Below, one piece after another: positions 7,122 through 14,849 of a DNA stretch of 36,028 bases; position 1 is the first letter of the stretch, and each line of letters starts with the position of its first letter. A model generated the notes under the pieces. That model had not been told where the DNA came from. It worked only from the letters and a program-made list of their open reading frames with translations, and searched no databases. Source of the stretch: a virus; the IMG/VR virus record IMGVR_UViG_3300008261_000066, positions 1-36,028 of that record. One strand, written 5' to 3'. The translations under genes were made by a program, and so were the position numbers.

Positions 7122-8653
7122 TGAAAGATAAATTAGACTTAATTAAAGAGTCTGCTGAAAACGATTTATCAGTTTTTATTAAACTCGTAGCACCACACTT
7201 AATGTTAGGTGCAGTACACGAAGAACTAATCCAATGGTGGACTCGTTCAGAAAGTAAGAACAATCAATTAGTTCTTCTTCCTCGTGGACACATGAAGAGT
7301 AAACTTGTTGCCTATAGAACAGCTTGGTGGATTACTAAATACCCTGAGACTACAATTCTATATGTATCTGCTACGGCAGACTTAGCTGAGAAACAGCTTT
7401 ACGCTATTAAACAAATTATTGATAGCCCTATTTATCGTAGATATTGGCCTGAAATGATCAATATAGAAGAAGGTAAACGAGAAAAGTGGGCCGTATCTGA
7501 GATTGCTGTAGACCACCCTCAACGTAAATTAGAAGGAGTTCGTGATGCGACTTGCAAAGCTGTTGGTCTTACATCTAATACCACAGGTTTTCATGCTGAC
7601 GTTGTGGTTCTTGACGATATTGTTGTTCCTAGCAACGCTTATACAGCTGATGGTCGTGAGAAAGTTGAATCTGCTTACTCTCAGCTTGCTTCCATTGAAA
7701 ATCCGGGCGCTAGAGAATGGGTCGTAGGTACTAGGTATCATCCAAAAGATATATATGATACCATGGTAGGAATGAAAGAGATTCTCTACGATAATGATGG
7801 TGATATAACTTCTGAGGAGGAAGTATATGAGTTATTCCAAAGAGTAGTTGAGACAGAAGGAGAGTTCCTCTGGCCTAAACAAACACGAGCAGATGGTAAG
7901 AAGTTTGGATTTGATGATAAAGAGTTAGCTCGTATTAAAGCTAAGTATATTGACACTACACAATTCTATGCTCAATACTATAATAATCCAAATAGTGAAG
8001 ACACTGCAAGAATTAGTGCAGATAAGTTTCAGTACTTTGATAAGTCTATACTTCAGAATAAAGAAGGAGATTGGTATATTAGAGATAGGAAGCTTAATAT
8101 TTATGCTGCTATTGACTTTGCTTTCTCTCTTCGTAAAAAGGCTGACTACACTGCACTAGTTACTATAGGTGTAGACCATCAAGGTAACTACTATGTACTC
8201 GATATTGATAGATTTAAGACTGATAGAATCGTAGAGTACTACGAACATATAGTTAGAGCTTGGGAAAAGTGGGGATTTAGAAAGATTAGAGCTGAGGTTA
8301 CTGTAGCTCAACAAACAATTGTTAAAGAATTAAAAGAGAGTTACCTTAAACCTAATGGTATACCACTCTCTATTGATGAGTTTAGACCTACAAGGTCATT
8401 AGGAGATAAGTATGAGCGTGTTTCAGCTGTACTAGAACCTAAATATGATAATATGCAAATATGGCACTACAAAGGGGGTAATTGTCAGTCCCTAGAGGAA
8501 GAACTAGTAATGGCACATCCTCCTCATGATGACATTAAAGATGCATTAGCAAACGCTATATCTATTGCAATGATACCTAAGCAAAGAGTTGGGGCATTTT
8601 CAGTAGGTAAAAACATTGTAACTCATAGCCGTTTCGGTGGAGTTTCTTACTAA
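7121..8653 (+). CDS. terminase large subunit
   Basis: Protein of 510 residues, the DNA-packaging motor ATPase and headful or end-cutting nuclease. A variant Walker A is at about 53-61 (LPRGHMKSK), Walker B at 161-166 (VVVLDD), and the coupling motif GTRYHP at 203-208. The RNase H-like nuclease domain shows Asp332 (AAIDFAF), Asp342 and the C-terminal HDDIKDAL at 469-476. The length and motif order fit T7 gp19-like terminases. It lies just upstream of the portal, with 9 bases between them. Confidence 0.93.
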   Translation: MKDKLDLIKESAENDLSVFIKLVAPHLMLGAVHEELIQWWTRSESKNNQLVLLPRGHMKSKLVAYRTAWWITKYPETTILYVSATADLAEKQLYAIKQIIDSPIYRRYWPEMINIEEGKREKWAVSEIAVDHPQRKLEGVRDATCKAVGLTSNTTGFHADVVVLDDIVVPSNAYTADGREKVESAYSQLASIENPGAREWVVGTRYHPKDIYDTMVGMKEILYDNDGDITSEEEVYELFQRVVETEGEFLWPKQTRADGKKFGFDDKELARIKAKYIDTTQFYAQYYNNPNSEDTARISADKFQYFDKSILQNKEGDWYIRDRKLNIYAAIDFAFSLRKKADYTALVTIGVDHQGNYYVLDIDRFKTDRIVEYYEHIVRAWEKWGFRKIRAEVTVAQQTIVKELKESYLKPNGIPLSIDEFRPTRSLGDKYERVSAVLEPKYDNMQIWHYKGGNCQSLEEELVMAHPPHDDIKDALANAISIAMIPKQRVGAFSVGKNIVTHSRFGGVSY

Positions 8654-8662
8654 GGAAAAATT

Positions 8663-10441
8663 ATGGCTGGAAAAGTAGCACAATTAAGAGAATTAATTAA
8701 TAGAGACACTTTTGCTAGACAGTTAGCAGGCCTCTATAATAATTGGTGGATTCAACGTAACGATAAAGAAATAGAGTGGAGAGAACTCCGTAACTATTTA
8801 TTCGCTACTGATACTACCAAAACTACTAACTCTAAACTTCCTTGGAAGAATAAAACTACTCTTCCTAAGCTTACGCAGATCAGAGATAATCTACATGCTA
8901 ACTATATGGATGCTCTATTTCCTAATGATGACTGGCTTAAGTGGGAGGGTTTTGATTTAAACTCAAGTACTCATAAGAAACGAAAAGCTATTGAGGCTTA
9001 TCTTAAGAATAAATTAAGAGAATCTAACTTTAGAGAAACGGTAGCTCAGTTAGTTTATGACTACATAGATTATGGTAACTCTTTTGCTGATGTAGTTTAT
9101 GTAAACGAGTCTCATATTGATCAGTATACTAAGGAAGAAATAACTACTTATAGAGGTCCTAAACTAGTTAGAATCTCTCCATTTGATATTGTATTTAATC
9201 CTACAGCTGTAACTTTTAAGAGTTCACCTAAGTTTACTCGTTATGTTAAATCAATTGGTGAGTTAAAGAAAGATATTAAATATAGACCAGATCTTAACTA
9301 TGATGAAGCTGCTGTAGAAAAAGCTATTAATGTTCGTAAAAACATTTCATTCTTTAAAATGGAAGACATTAATAAAGCAGAAGGTTTTATTGTAGATGGT
9401 TTTGGTTCTTTACAAGAGTATTATCAATCTGGTTTAGTAGAGATCCTAGAATTTGAAGGTGATCTTTATAGTGAAGTTACTGGAGAACTCTTAGAGAATA
9501 GAGTTATTACGATGATTGATAGATCTTATATTATTCGTAACGTTGAGAATACTTCTTGGCTAGGTACAGATAATAAACATCATGTTGGTTGGAGAGAAAG
9601 ACCAGATAATCTTTATGGTATGGGCCCTCTAGATAATTTAGTTGGTCTTCAGTATAGAATTGACCATTTAGAAAACTTAAAAGCGGATGCTTTAGACTTA
9701 ACAATACATCCGCCTCTGATTATTAAAGGTGATGTAGAACCCTTTGAGTGGGGTCCAGAAGCTACTATTCACATTCCTGAAGATGGTGGTATTGAAATGC
9801 TACCTCCTAATCAAGCTGCGTTCCAAGTTAACAATGAGATTGCAGCTTTATTAATGATCATGGAAGAGATGGCAGGTGCTCCTAAAGAAGCTATGGGTTT
9901 CAGAACTCCTGGTGAAAAGACAGCGTTTGAAGTACAACAGTTACAGAATGCTGCAGGACGTATCTTCCAACATAAAGTTAATAAATTTGAAATTGAGTTC
10001 CTTGAACCTATTCTTAATACTATGTTAGAAATAGCTAGACATAATATGGATATGGTAGAACTTTCAAGAGTTATGGATGATGACTTAGGAGTAACTGACT
10101 TCTTATCTATTACTAAAGAGGATATTACCGCTAAAGGTAAATTACGTCCTATTGGTGCTAGACATTATGCCGCTAGAGCTCAATTAGTACAGAATATGTT
10201 AGGAGTCTTTAACAGTCCTATTGGACAAATAATTGCTCCTCATATTTCTGCAAAACGTCTTGCTAAAATGGTGGAAGAGTATATGGGCTTTGAAAAATAT
10301 GCATTTATTAAAGATAATGCTGCTATATTTGAACAAGCTGAGACTCAGAAACTCGTTAGTGAAGTTCAACAATCTATGGCAGTACAACAAAATACTCCAA
10401 TAGAAGATGATCTTTTAGAAGCTCAGATGCCTGGAATGTAA
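8663..10441 (+). CDS. portal (head-tail connector) protein
   Basis: Protein of 592 residues with the features of T7 gp8-like collar/portal proteins: N-terminal WWIQRN...EWRELRNYLFATD, central NLYGMGPLDNLVGLQYRIDHLEN (abridged), and GAPKEAMGFRTPGEKTAFEVQQLQ regions, followed by a long helical C-terminal part. The dodecamer would form the DNA channel and the docking site for terminase and tail. AAGGA lies at 8653-8657. The neighbours, terminase before and scaffold and capsid after, fit the standard order. The promoter for the capsid unit begins just after its stop. Confidence 0.92.
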   Translation: MAGKVAQLRELINRDTFARQLAGLYNNWWIQRNDKEIEWRELRNYLFATDTTKTTNSKLPWKNKTTLPKLTQIRDNLHANYMDALFPNDDWLKWEGFDLNSSTHKKRKAIEAYLKNKLRESNFRETVAQLVYDYIDYGNSFADVVYVNESHIDQYTKEEITTYRGPKLVRISPFDIVFNPTAVTFKSSPKFTRYVKSIGELKKDIKYRPDLNYDEAAVEKAINVRKNISFFKMEDINKAEGFIVDGFGSLQEYYQSGLVEILEFEGDLYSEVTGELLENRVITMIDRSYIIRNVENTSWLGTDNKHHVGWRERPDNLYGMGPLDNLVGLQYRIDHLENLKADALDLTIHPPLIIKGDVEPFEWGPEATIHIPEDGGIEMLPPNQAAFQVNNEIAALLMIMEEMAGAPKEAMGFRTPGEKTAFEVQQLQNAAGRIFQHKVNKFEIEFLEPILNTMLEIARHNMDMVELSRVMDDDLGVTDFLSITKEDITAKGKLRPIGARHYAARAQLVQNMLGVFNSPIGQIIAPHISAKRLAKMVEEYMGFEKYAFIKDNAAIFEQAETQKLVSEVQQSMAVQQNTPIEDDLLEAQMPGM

Positions 10442-10448
10442 TTAACAC

Positions 10449-10463
10449 TTGACTTTTAGTCAA
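10449..10463. promoter_or_regulatory. dyad overlapping the -35 element, possible operator
   Basis: TTGACT, a TTT spacer, then AGTCAA form a perfect 6+6 inverted repeat that includes the entire -35 hexamer. It could bind a regulator that covers the promoter, or be chance, because half of it is fixed by the -35 consensus. Confidence 0.35.
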
Positions 10464-10477
10464 ATTTATGTTATAAT
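10449..10477 (+). promoter_or_regulatory. strong sigma70 promoter of the capsid unit
   Basis: TTGACT at 10449-10454 and a perfect TATAAT at 10472-10477 are 17 bases apart, with an extended -10 TG at 10469-10470. The expected start is near 10484, which is the A of the next gene's ATG. It sits in the only gap between portal and the small gene before the scaffold, and a hairpin terminator at 12923-12956 closes the unit. Seen directly; activity is inferred. Confidence 0.85.
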
Positions 10478-10483
10478 TATTCT

Positions 10484-10711
10484 ATGGATTTAAAATCTGA
10501 AAAAGCTAAAAGCTTATCAAAACAAGAAGTTTTTGACTTACTTAAAGAGTATATAAAAGACCAAGTAGAGCTATCTAGACGAAAGTCTGTAGATGAAGAG
10601 AGTTTCTCTTTACCTGCCTGGTCTGAGTATCAAGCCTATCAATTAGGTTTCCAAAAAGCATTTCTAAAACTTCAGTCTTTATTACCTGACCAAGGAGAAA
10701 ATAGTGTCTGA
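10484..10711 (+). CDS. small conserved protein between portal and scaffold
   Basis: Protein of 75 residues with SLSKQEVFDLLKEYIKDQVELS and a second part PAWSEYQAYQLGFQKAFLKL, both helical; a conserved small protein in T7-like aquatic phages, function unknown. It may be a scaffold or capsid assembly accessory. Only one Met is present, and there is no Shine-Dalgarno sequence upstream because the -10 box occupies that space, so the mRNA would begin at or within a base or two of the ATG. It overlaps the scaffold start by 8 bases. Confidence 0.7.
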   Translation: MDLKSEKAKSLSKQEVFDLLKEYIKDQVELSRRKSVDEESFSLPAWSEYQAYQLGFQKAFLKLQSLLPDQGENSV

Positions 10712-11411
10712 AGAAAATAAAATATCTGAGCCAAGTACCAACGAAGCACAGAACCAAGTTAACCAACAACCCGTATTCCAGATTCCGACAGAAGCTGCTG
10801 AATTAGTGGGAGATGGTAAGAAGTATCAGTCAGTAGAAGATGCGTTAAAATCAGTTCCTCATGCCCAAAAGCATATTCAAACTTTAGAGTCTGAACTTGC
10901 CTCAGTAAAAGAAGAACTAACTAAACGTAGAACTACAGAAGAGCTTCTAGATGAAATTAAGTCTGGCGTTCAACCTAAGGAAAACCCCCAAGGAGTTGAA
11001 TTAGATCAAGATAAATTACTGCAACTCGTAAATCAAACTCTAGACTTTAAAGAAAGACAAAAACAAGCTAAATCTAATGCTTCTCAAGTAGCGTCAAAGT
11101 TTACTGAAAAGTTTGGAACTCAAGCTGAAGTTGTCTATAAAAATATAGCTCTCGAGAATGGTTTAAGTGAGCAACAACTAAATAGCTTAGCAGCTAGCTC
11201 TCCAAATGTTGTATTAAAACTTGCAGGTTTAACAGAAGCAAAAATAACTCCTGTATCTAAACCTACTAGTTCTGTCAACACTGAGACTCTTAATCAACAA
11301 GTAGATCCGTCTACTCTTAGTGCTAGAGTTAAACAGGGTGCAACGACTAAAGATTTAGTCAACGCTTGGAAAATTGCTGGTGAAAAAGTTAAATTAAATT
11401 TATCAAACTAA
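10704..11411 (+). CDS. capsid assembly scaffolding protein
   Basis: Protein of 235 residues that should template procapsid assembly and then leave. It starts at a GTG at 10704 with AAGGAG at 10692-10697. The sequence is Gln-, Glu- and Lys-rich, lacks Cys, and has a central coiled-coil region (YQSVEDALKSVPHAQ, LESELASVKEELTKR, about residues 32-75), typical of T7 gp9-like scaffolds. The C-terminus is short and charged. Placement between portal and major capsid gene supports the call. Confidence 0.85.
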   Translation: MSEENKISEPSTNEAQNQVNQQPVFQIPTEAAELVGDGKKYQSVEDALKSVPHAQKHIQTLESELASVKEELTKRRTTEELLDEIKSGVQPKENPQGVELDQDKLLQLVNQTLDFKERQKQAKSNASQVASKFTEKFGTQAEVVYKNIALENGLSEQQLNSLAASSPNVVLKLAGLTEAKITPVSKPTSSVNTETLNQQVDPSTLSARVKQGATTKDLVNAWKIAGEKVKLNLSN

Positions 11412-11420
11412 GGAAAAACT

Positions 11421-12404
11421 ATGTCACAATTAACTAGTAATACAACTGCCTTTATTGAGGCACAACAGTATTCACAGTTTATTCTTGATAACTTACATGA
11501 TTTCTTACTACCTGAAGGTATGTGGAGAGATGTATCAGACTTCGGTTCTGGCACTACTTTAAACATTAAAACAGTTGGTACTGTAACAATTCAAGATGCT
11601 GCTGAAGATACTCCATTAAACTTTAACCCTATCGACACAGGTACTATCACTTTAGGTATCACTGACTATGTTGGTGATGCATGGAAAGTGTCTGACGACC
11701 TCCGTGAAGATGGTGCTCAAGTAGACTCATTAATGTCTATGCGTGCAATGGAATCAACTCGTGCTCTTGGTGAAAACCACGAATCACGTTTCTTAGCAGT
11801 AGCTAACGCTGCTCAAACTAACGCTAACGTAAACTTAGTTAACGGCCGTCCACATCGTTGGGTAGCTGGTGGTGCTTCTGCATCTACACGCGTTATGACA
11901 TTATCTGATATCATTGCTATGAAATTAGCATTTGATAAAGCTAATGTTCCTACAGCAGGCCGTATCGCTATTGTTGATCCAATCGTTGAAGCAACATTAA
12001 ACAGCATCACTAACTTAGTTAGCGTATCTAACAACCCAATGTTCGAAGGTATCGTTACAGAAGGTTTTGCTAAAGATCACAAATTTGTTAGAAACATCTT
12101 TGGTTTCGACATTTGGACTTCTAATCGTTTACCAGTTAAGACTGCTACAGAAGCATTAAACGCTTCTTCATACAACTTAGCAAACGATACAGCTGAAATC
12201 GGAGACGTAGCTAACATGTTTATGTGCGTAGCCGATGACTCAACAAAACCAATCATGCATGCTTGGAGACGTGCTCCTAAGACTGAAGGTTGGAGAGATA
12301 ACGAAGAACGTGCTGATAAATATCAAGTAACTTCTCGTTTCGGTTTTGGTGCCCAACGTGTTGATACACTTGGTGTTATTTTAACTAGCGGTTCTACATA
12401 CTAA
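11421..12404 (+). CDS. major capsid protein
   Basis: Protein of 327 residues, T7 gp10-like with the HK97 fold expected. The N-terminal LTSNTTAFIEAQQYS arm is followed by IKTVGTVTIQDA, ITDYVGDAWKVSDDLRED and later FGFDIWTSNRLP and a C-terminal TSRFGFGAQRVDTLGVI. It has an AAGGAAAAA ribosome site and codons richer in C-ending forms (AAC, CGT, GCT) than its neighbours, as expected for the most expressed protein. The scaffold precedes it and a decoration protein follows at 10 bases. The first 17 residues reappear in a small gene at 14317. Confidence 0.93.
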   Translation: MSQLTSNTTAFIEAQQYSQFILDNLHDFLLPEGMWRDVSDFGSGTTLNIKTVGTVTIQDAAEDTPLNFNPIDTGTITLGITDYVGDAWKVSDDLREDGAQVDSLMSMRAMESTRALGENHESRFLAVANAAQTNANVNLVNGRPHRWVAGGASASTRVMTLSDIIAMKLAFDKANVPTAGRIAIVDPIVEATLNSITNLVSVSNNPMFEGIVTEGFAKDHKFVRNIFGFDIWTSNRLPVKTATEALNASSYNLANDTAEIGDVANMFMCVADDSTKPIMHAWRRAPKTEGWRDNEERADKYQVTSRFGFGAQRVDTLGVILTSGSTY

Positions 12405-12414
12405 GGAGAATAAC

Positions 12415-12906
12415 ATGGGTTTTGAAATCGACGGTAAAAGAGGCGTAGCTAATTACTACGGTGTTCGTACTACAAACGGTAAGTTTGGTGGTCAACAATC
12501 AACAAAGAACGGTATTATCAAGTCAGCTGTATGGGATTTTGATTACAATGATCTTCCTTCACAAGGAAGTAATGGTCTTCAACTTTCTATCCCAGCTAAC
12601 GCAACTATCGTTTCAGCTAAATTATATGTTGACGTAGCATTTACTTCAACATCTACTACTACTGATTTAGACGTAGGTCTCTATCAAGCTGGTGGTACTG
12701 TAATTGATGCTGATGGTCTAATTACTGTATCTGAGGCAACTCAAACAGCAATTGGTACTGCTGGTAACGTAGTTACTGGTGCAGGTGCTCTAGTTGGTAA
12801 AACAATTGGTGCTGCAGCTGGTGAATTAAAAGTTACTCCTTCAGTTGATGACTTAACAGCTGGTGCTGGTCGCATCGTTGTTGAGTATATCTACAACAAG
12901 GACTAA
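12415..12906 (+). CDS. capsid decoration / minor head protein
   Basis: Protein of 163 residues, mostly beta-strand in character (SAVWDFDYNDLP, SIPANATIVSAKLYVDVAF, then alternating Thr, Ser and Val). It follows the capsid gene with an AAGGAGAA site and shares its codon preference, so it is made in large amounts. The position and composition match small structural proteins that decorate the capsid in related phages. It is the last gene before a terminator. No enzymatic motif. A neck role is less likely but possible. Confidence 0.6.
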   Translation: MGFEIDGKRGVANYYGVRTTNGKFGGQQSTKNGIIKSAVWDFDYNDLPSQGSNGLQLSIPANATIVSAKLYVDVAFTSTSTTTDLDVGLYQAGGTVIDADGLITVSEATQTAIGTAGNVVTGAGALVGKTIGAAAGELKVTPSVDDLTAGAGRIVVEYIYNKD

Positions 12907-12922
12907 GTAATAAACTGGGTAT

Positions 12923-12956
12923 GGCCTTTACATTAGTAAGGGCCCTCCCTTTCTTT
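12923..12956 (+). terminator. rho-independent terminator after the capsid genes
   Basis: GGCCTTTAC (12923-12931), loop ATTA, then GTAAGGGCC (12936-12944) form a 9-bp stem with one G-U pair, followed by a pyrimidine run CTCCCTTTCTTT (12945-12956). It sits in the 62-base gap after the decoration gene, the same place as the terminator after gene 10 in T7. The U tract is interrupted, so partial read-through into the tail genes is likely. Confidence 0.75.
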
Positions 12957-12968
12957 AAGGAATTCTAA

Positions 12969-13538
12969 ATGACTATTCAACATAAACTAATTGCAGACGC
13001 AGACTTACATGAACCAAAAGGCATAGCTTCTGCCGTATCAGGCAAAGTTTATGTATCCAATGGAACAGGATCAGGATCTTGGGTATATCCATCTGGTAAA
13101 GTGCACGGAGAAATCTATATAGATGCTGGAGCAACTGCCCAGACTCTTAGTGCAGGGTCAGCATATGCTAAATTAAATCCAGGAACAGAGTGGACATCTG
13201 GTATTTCCAGTGTTCTTACTCTTACTCCTGCAAGTGGTACAATTACTCTTTCCGAAGCAGGAGATTATTTAGTTAACTTTTGGGCTCAGTTTACTTGTGC
13301 AGCTTTAGCATCAGGTACTTTATATAACTTTAAATATAATCTTGATGGTACAAGTAGTGGTAGAACATTAACTGTTTCTAAATTTAGTAACGGTGCTGAT
13401 AAATTACATATTTCAGCTATGGGATTAGTAACCGCTACTGCTGGGCAACTTTTATCTATGTATGTTGCAGGGGATGCTACATCATCTGGTACAGCTATAA
13501 CAGTTCTTGAAGCTGGTTTAACAGCAGTTAAACTCTAG
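12969..13538 (+). CDS. virion protein with C-terminal beta-sandwich, head-fibre-like
   Basis: Protein of 189 residues. The first 45 residues (HKLIADADLHEPKGIASA, VYVSNGTGSGSW) form an anchoring segment seen in several phage structural proteins. The rest (about 65-189) alternates hydrophobic and Thr/Ser residues with GDYLVNFWAQF and LDGTSSGRTL stretches, resembling C1q- or TNF-like jelly-roll domains found on head fibres. The start is supported by AAGGA at 12957-12961. It is the first gene after the terminator. Exact site on the virion is unknown. Confidence 0.55.
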   Translation: MTIQHKLIADADLHEPKGIASAVSGKVYVSNGTGSGSWVYPSGKVHGEIYIDAGATAQTLSAGSAYAKLNPGTEWTSGISSVLTLTPASGTITLSEAGDYLVNFWAQFTCAALASGTLYNFKYNLDGTSSGRTLTVSKFSNGADKLHISAMGLVTATAGQLLSMYVAGDATSSGTAITVLEAGLTAVKL

Positions 13539-13546
13539 GAATAATC

Positions 13547-14317
13547 ATGGCTAAAATGACGCTACTCAATATGGTACAAGATATCTTATCTGACATGAAT
13601 TCAGATGAGGTCAACTCCATTAACGATAGTACTGAAGCTCTTCAAGTAGCACAGATTATTAAAACATCTTATTACAATATCATTGATGGTAAAGACTATC
13701 CTTGGTTAAAAGAGCTATTCCAGTTAGATGGTAATGGTACAGCAACTAAACCTACTCATATGGCAATGCCAGAAACAATTATTGATCTAGAGTGGATTAA
13801 GTATGATTGTAAAAAAGATGGAGAAACTCGTAATCGATATAATACTATTGAGTATAAAACTCCTGAAGACTTCTTAGATATTACTTATAAACGCTTAAGT
13901 ACTGACTCTAATATTACTGTTGTTACTGACGCTACTAGTGTTAAGTTAAACATTTATAATGATCGTGCTCCACAATACTTTACTTCATTTGATGATAATA
14001 CACTCGTATTTGACGCATATGACTCTGATGTAGAGTCTACTCTTATGACTTCTAAAACTCAATGTTTTGGTAAACGATCAGTAGCATTTACTCTTAATGA
14101 TTCCTTTACTCCTGACTTACCAGTTCAAATGTTTAGTTATCTTCTTAATGAAGCTAAATCTACTTCATTCTTAGTATTAAAACAAATGCCTAATCCTAAG
14201 GCAGAACAGATTGCTATGTCTCAAAAGCGTAAGATGAGTCAAGAATCATGGAAAATTCAGAATGGTATTACCTATCCTAATTATGGACGTAAACAAAACT
14301 CAACAGGACGTTACTAA
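13547..14317 (+). CDS. tail tubular protein A-like (gatekeeper / adaptor)
   Basis: Protein of 256 residues; a T7 gp11-like adaptor that would bind under the portal and begin the tail tube. The start MVQDILSDMNSDEVNSINDS, the IIDGKDYPWLKELFQL stretch (about residues 45-60), and the region VQMFSYLLNEAKSTSFL near 200 fit this family in aquatic podoviruses. It lies after the capsid genes and before the nozzle protein, as expected, although four small genes are inserted between the two here. Its stop overlaps the next start (TAATG). Confidence 0.8.
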   Translation: MAKMTLLNMVQDILSDMNSDEVNSINDSTEALQVAQIIKTSYYNIIDGKDYPWLKELFQLDGNGTATKPTHMAMPETIIDLEWIKYDCKKDGETRNRYNTIEYKTPEDFLDITYKRLSTDSNITVVTDATSVKLNIYNDRAPQYFTSFDDNTLVFDAYDSDVESTLMTSKTQCFGKRSVAFTLNDSFTPDLPVQMFSYLLNEAKSTSFLVLKQMPNPKAEQIAMSQKRKMSQESWKIQNGITYPNYGRKQNSTGRY

Positions 14318-14463
14318 TGTCAATGCTTACTAGTAATACTCCAGCATTTATTAACGCTGAACAATATGGAAAGAAAGGAAAAAAGAATGGCAGAAAAGTG
14401 GATTCAAAAGGCAATAAAAAAGCCAGGAGCATTAAGAAAGTCCCTAGGGGTAAAAGAGGGTAA
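14317..14463 (+). CDS. 48-residue protein with a capsid-like N-terminus
   Basis: ORF starting at the ATG shared with the preceding stop (TAATG). Residues 1-17 match the first 17 residues of the major capsid protein at 13 positions (shared blocks LTSNT, AFI, QY), then similarity stops and a very basic tail follows (KKGKKNGRKV to PRGKRG). The DNA in the matched 51 bases agrees at 37 positions, with several synonymous changes, so the match is at protein level and not a recent copy. The last 77 bases overlap the next gene in another frame, so the basic tail may partly reflect that lysine-rich gene. Real expression is likely but not certain. Confidence 0.55.
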   Translation: MSMLTSNTPAFINAEQYGKKGKKNGRKVDSKGNKKARSIKKVPRGKRG

Positions 14464-14569
14464 AACAATTCCAGCAGGTATGTTAGCCAAAGCTGCTAAG
14501 AAACCTGGTAAAATGGGTCAACGTGCACGTCTTGCACAAACTTTAAAGAAAATGAATAAGGGTAAATAA
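14387..14569 (+). CDS. small basic conserved protein (60 aa)
   Basis: Sixty-residue protein MAEKWIQKAIKKPGALRKSL, then GVKEGKTIPAGMLAKAAKKPGK and GQRARLAQTLKKM. This is a pattern I have seen in many phage and bacterial small proteins; function unknown. AAAGGA at 14374-14379 lies 7 bases before the ATG at 14387, which favours it over an in-frame ATG at 14366. It overlaps the preceding 48-residue ORF by 77 bases in a different frame. Confidence 0.7.
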   Translation: MAEKWIQKAIKKPGALRKSLGVKEGKTIPAGMLAKAAKKPGKMGQRARLAQTLKKMNKGK

Positions 14570-14570
14570 T

Positions 14571-14849
14571 ATGTCTACTATGCCAATCCAAAAGAAAAAA
14601 AAGCTACCTCCTGGTAGTATTGTTCCTGATACAGATGATGTTCCTGCAGAAGTTGTTCAAAGAATGAAGGATGAGAAAGAAACTGAAAAGTATCTTAAAG
14701 CTAATCCAGATGTAGCTCCTGCACCCTCAGCATATAAGAATAATGATGAGTATCTAAAAGAGAATGAAGCTAATAAAGAACGTATGAAACGTTCAATGCG
14801 TTACTCAGAAACTCTTAAAGAACTTGAAAACCCAAAGAAAAAGAAATAA
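14571..14849 (+). CDS. hypothetical charged protein
   Basis: Protein of 92 residues, Lys-, Glu- and Pro-rich, mostly disordered or helical (PPGSIVPDTDDVPAEVVQRM, EYLKENEANKERMKRSMRYS). No recognised domain or membrane segment. It ends in a run of lysines and overlaps the following start by one base (TAATG). Being inside the tail gene block, it could be a minor virion or assembly protein; there is nothing more specific to see. Confidence 0.6.
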   Translation: MSTMPIQKKKKLPPGSIVPDTDDVPAEVVQRMKDEKETEKYLKANPDVAPAPSAYKNNDEYLKENEANKERMKRSMRYSETLKELENPKKKK

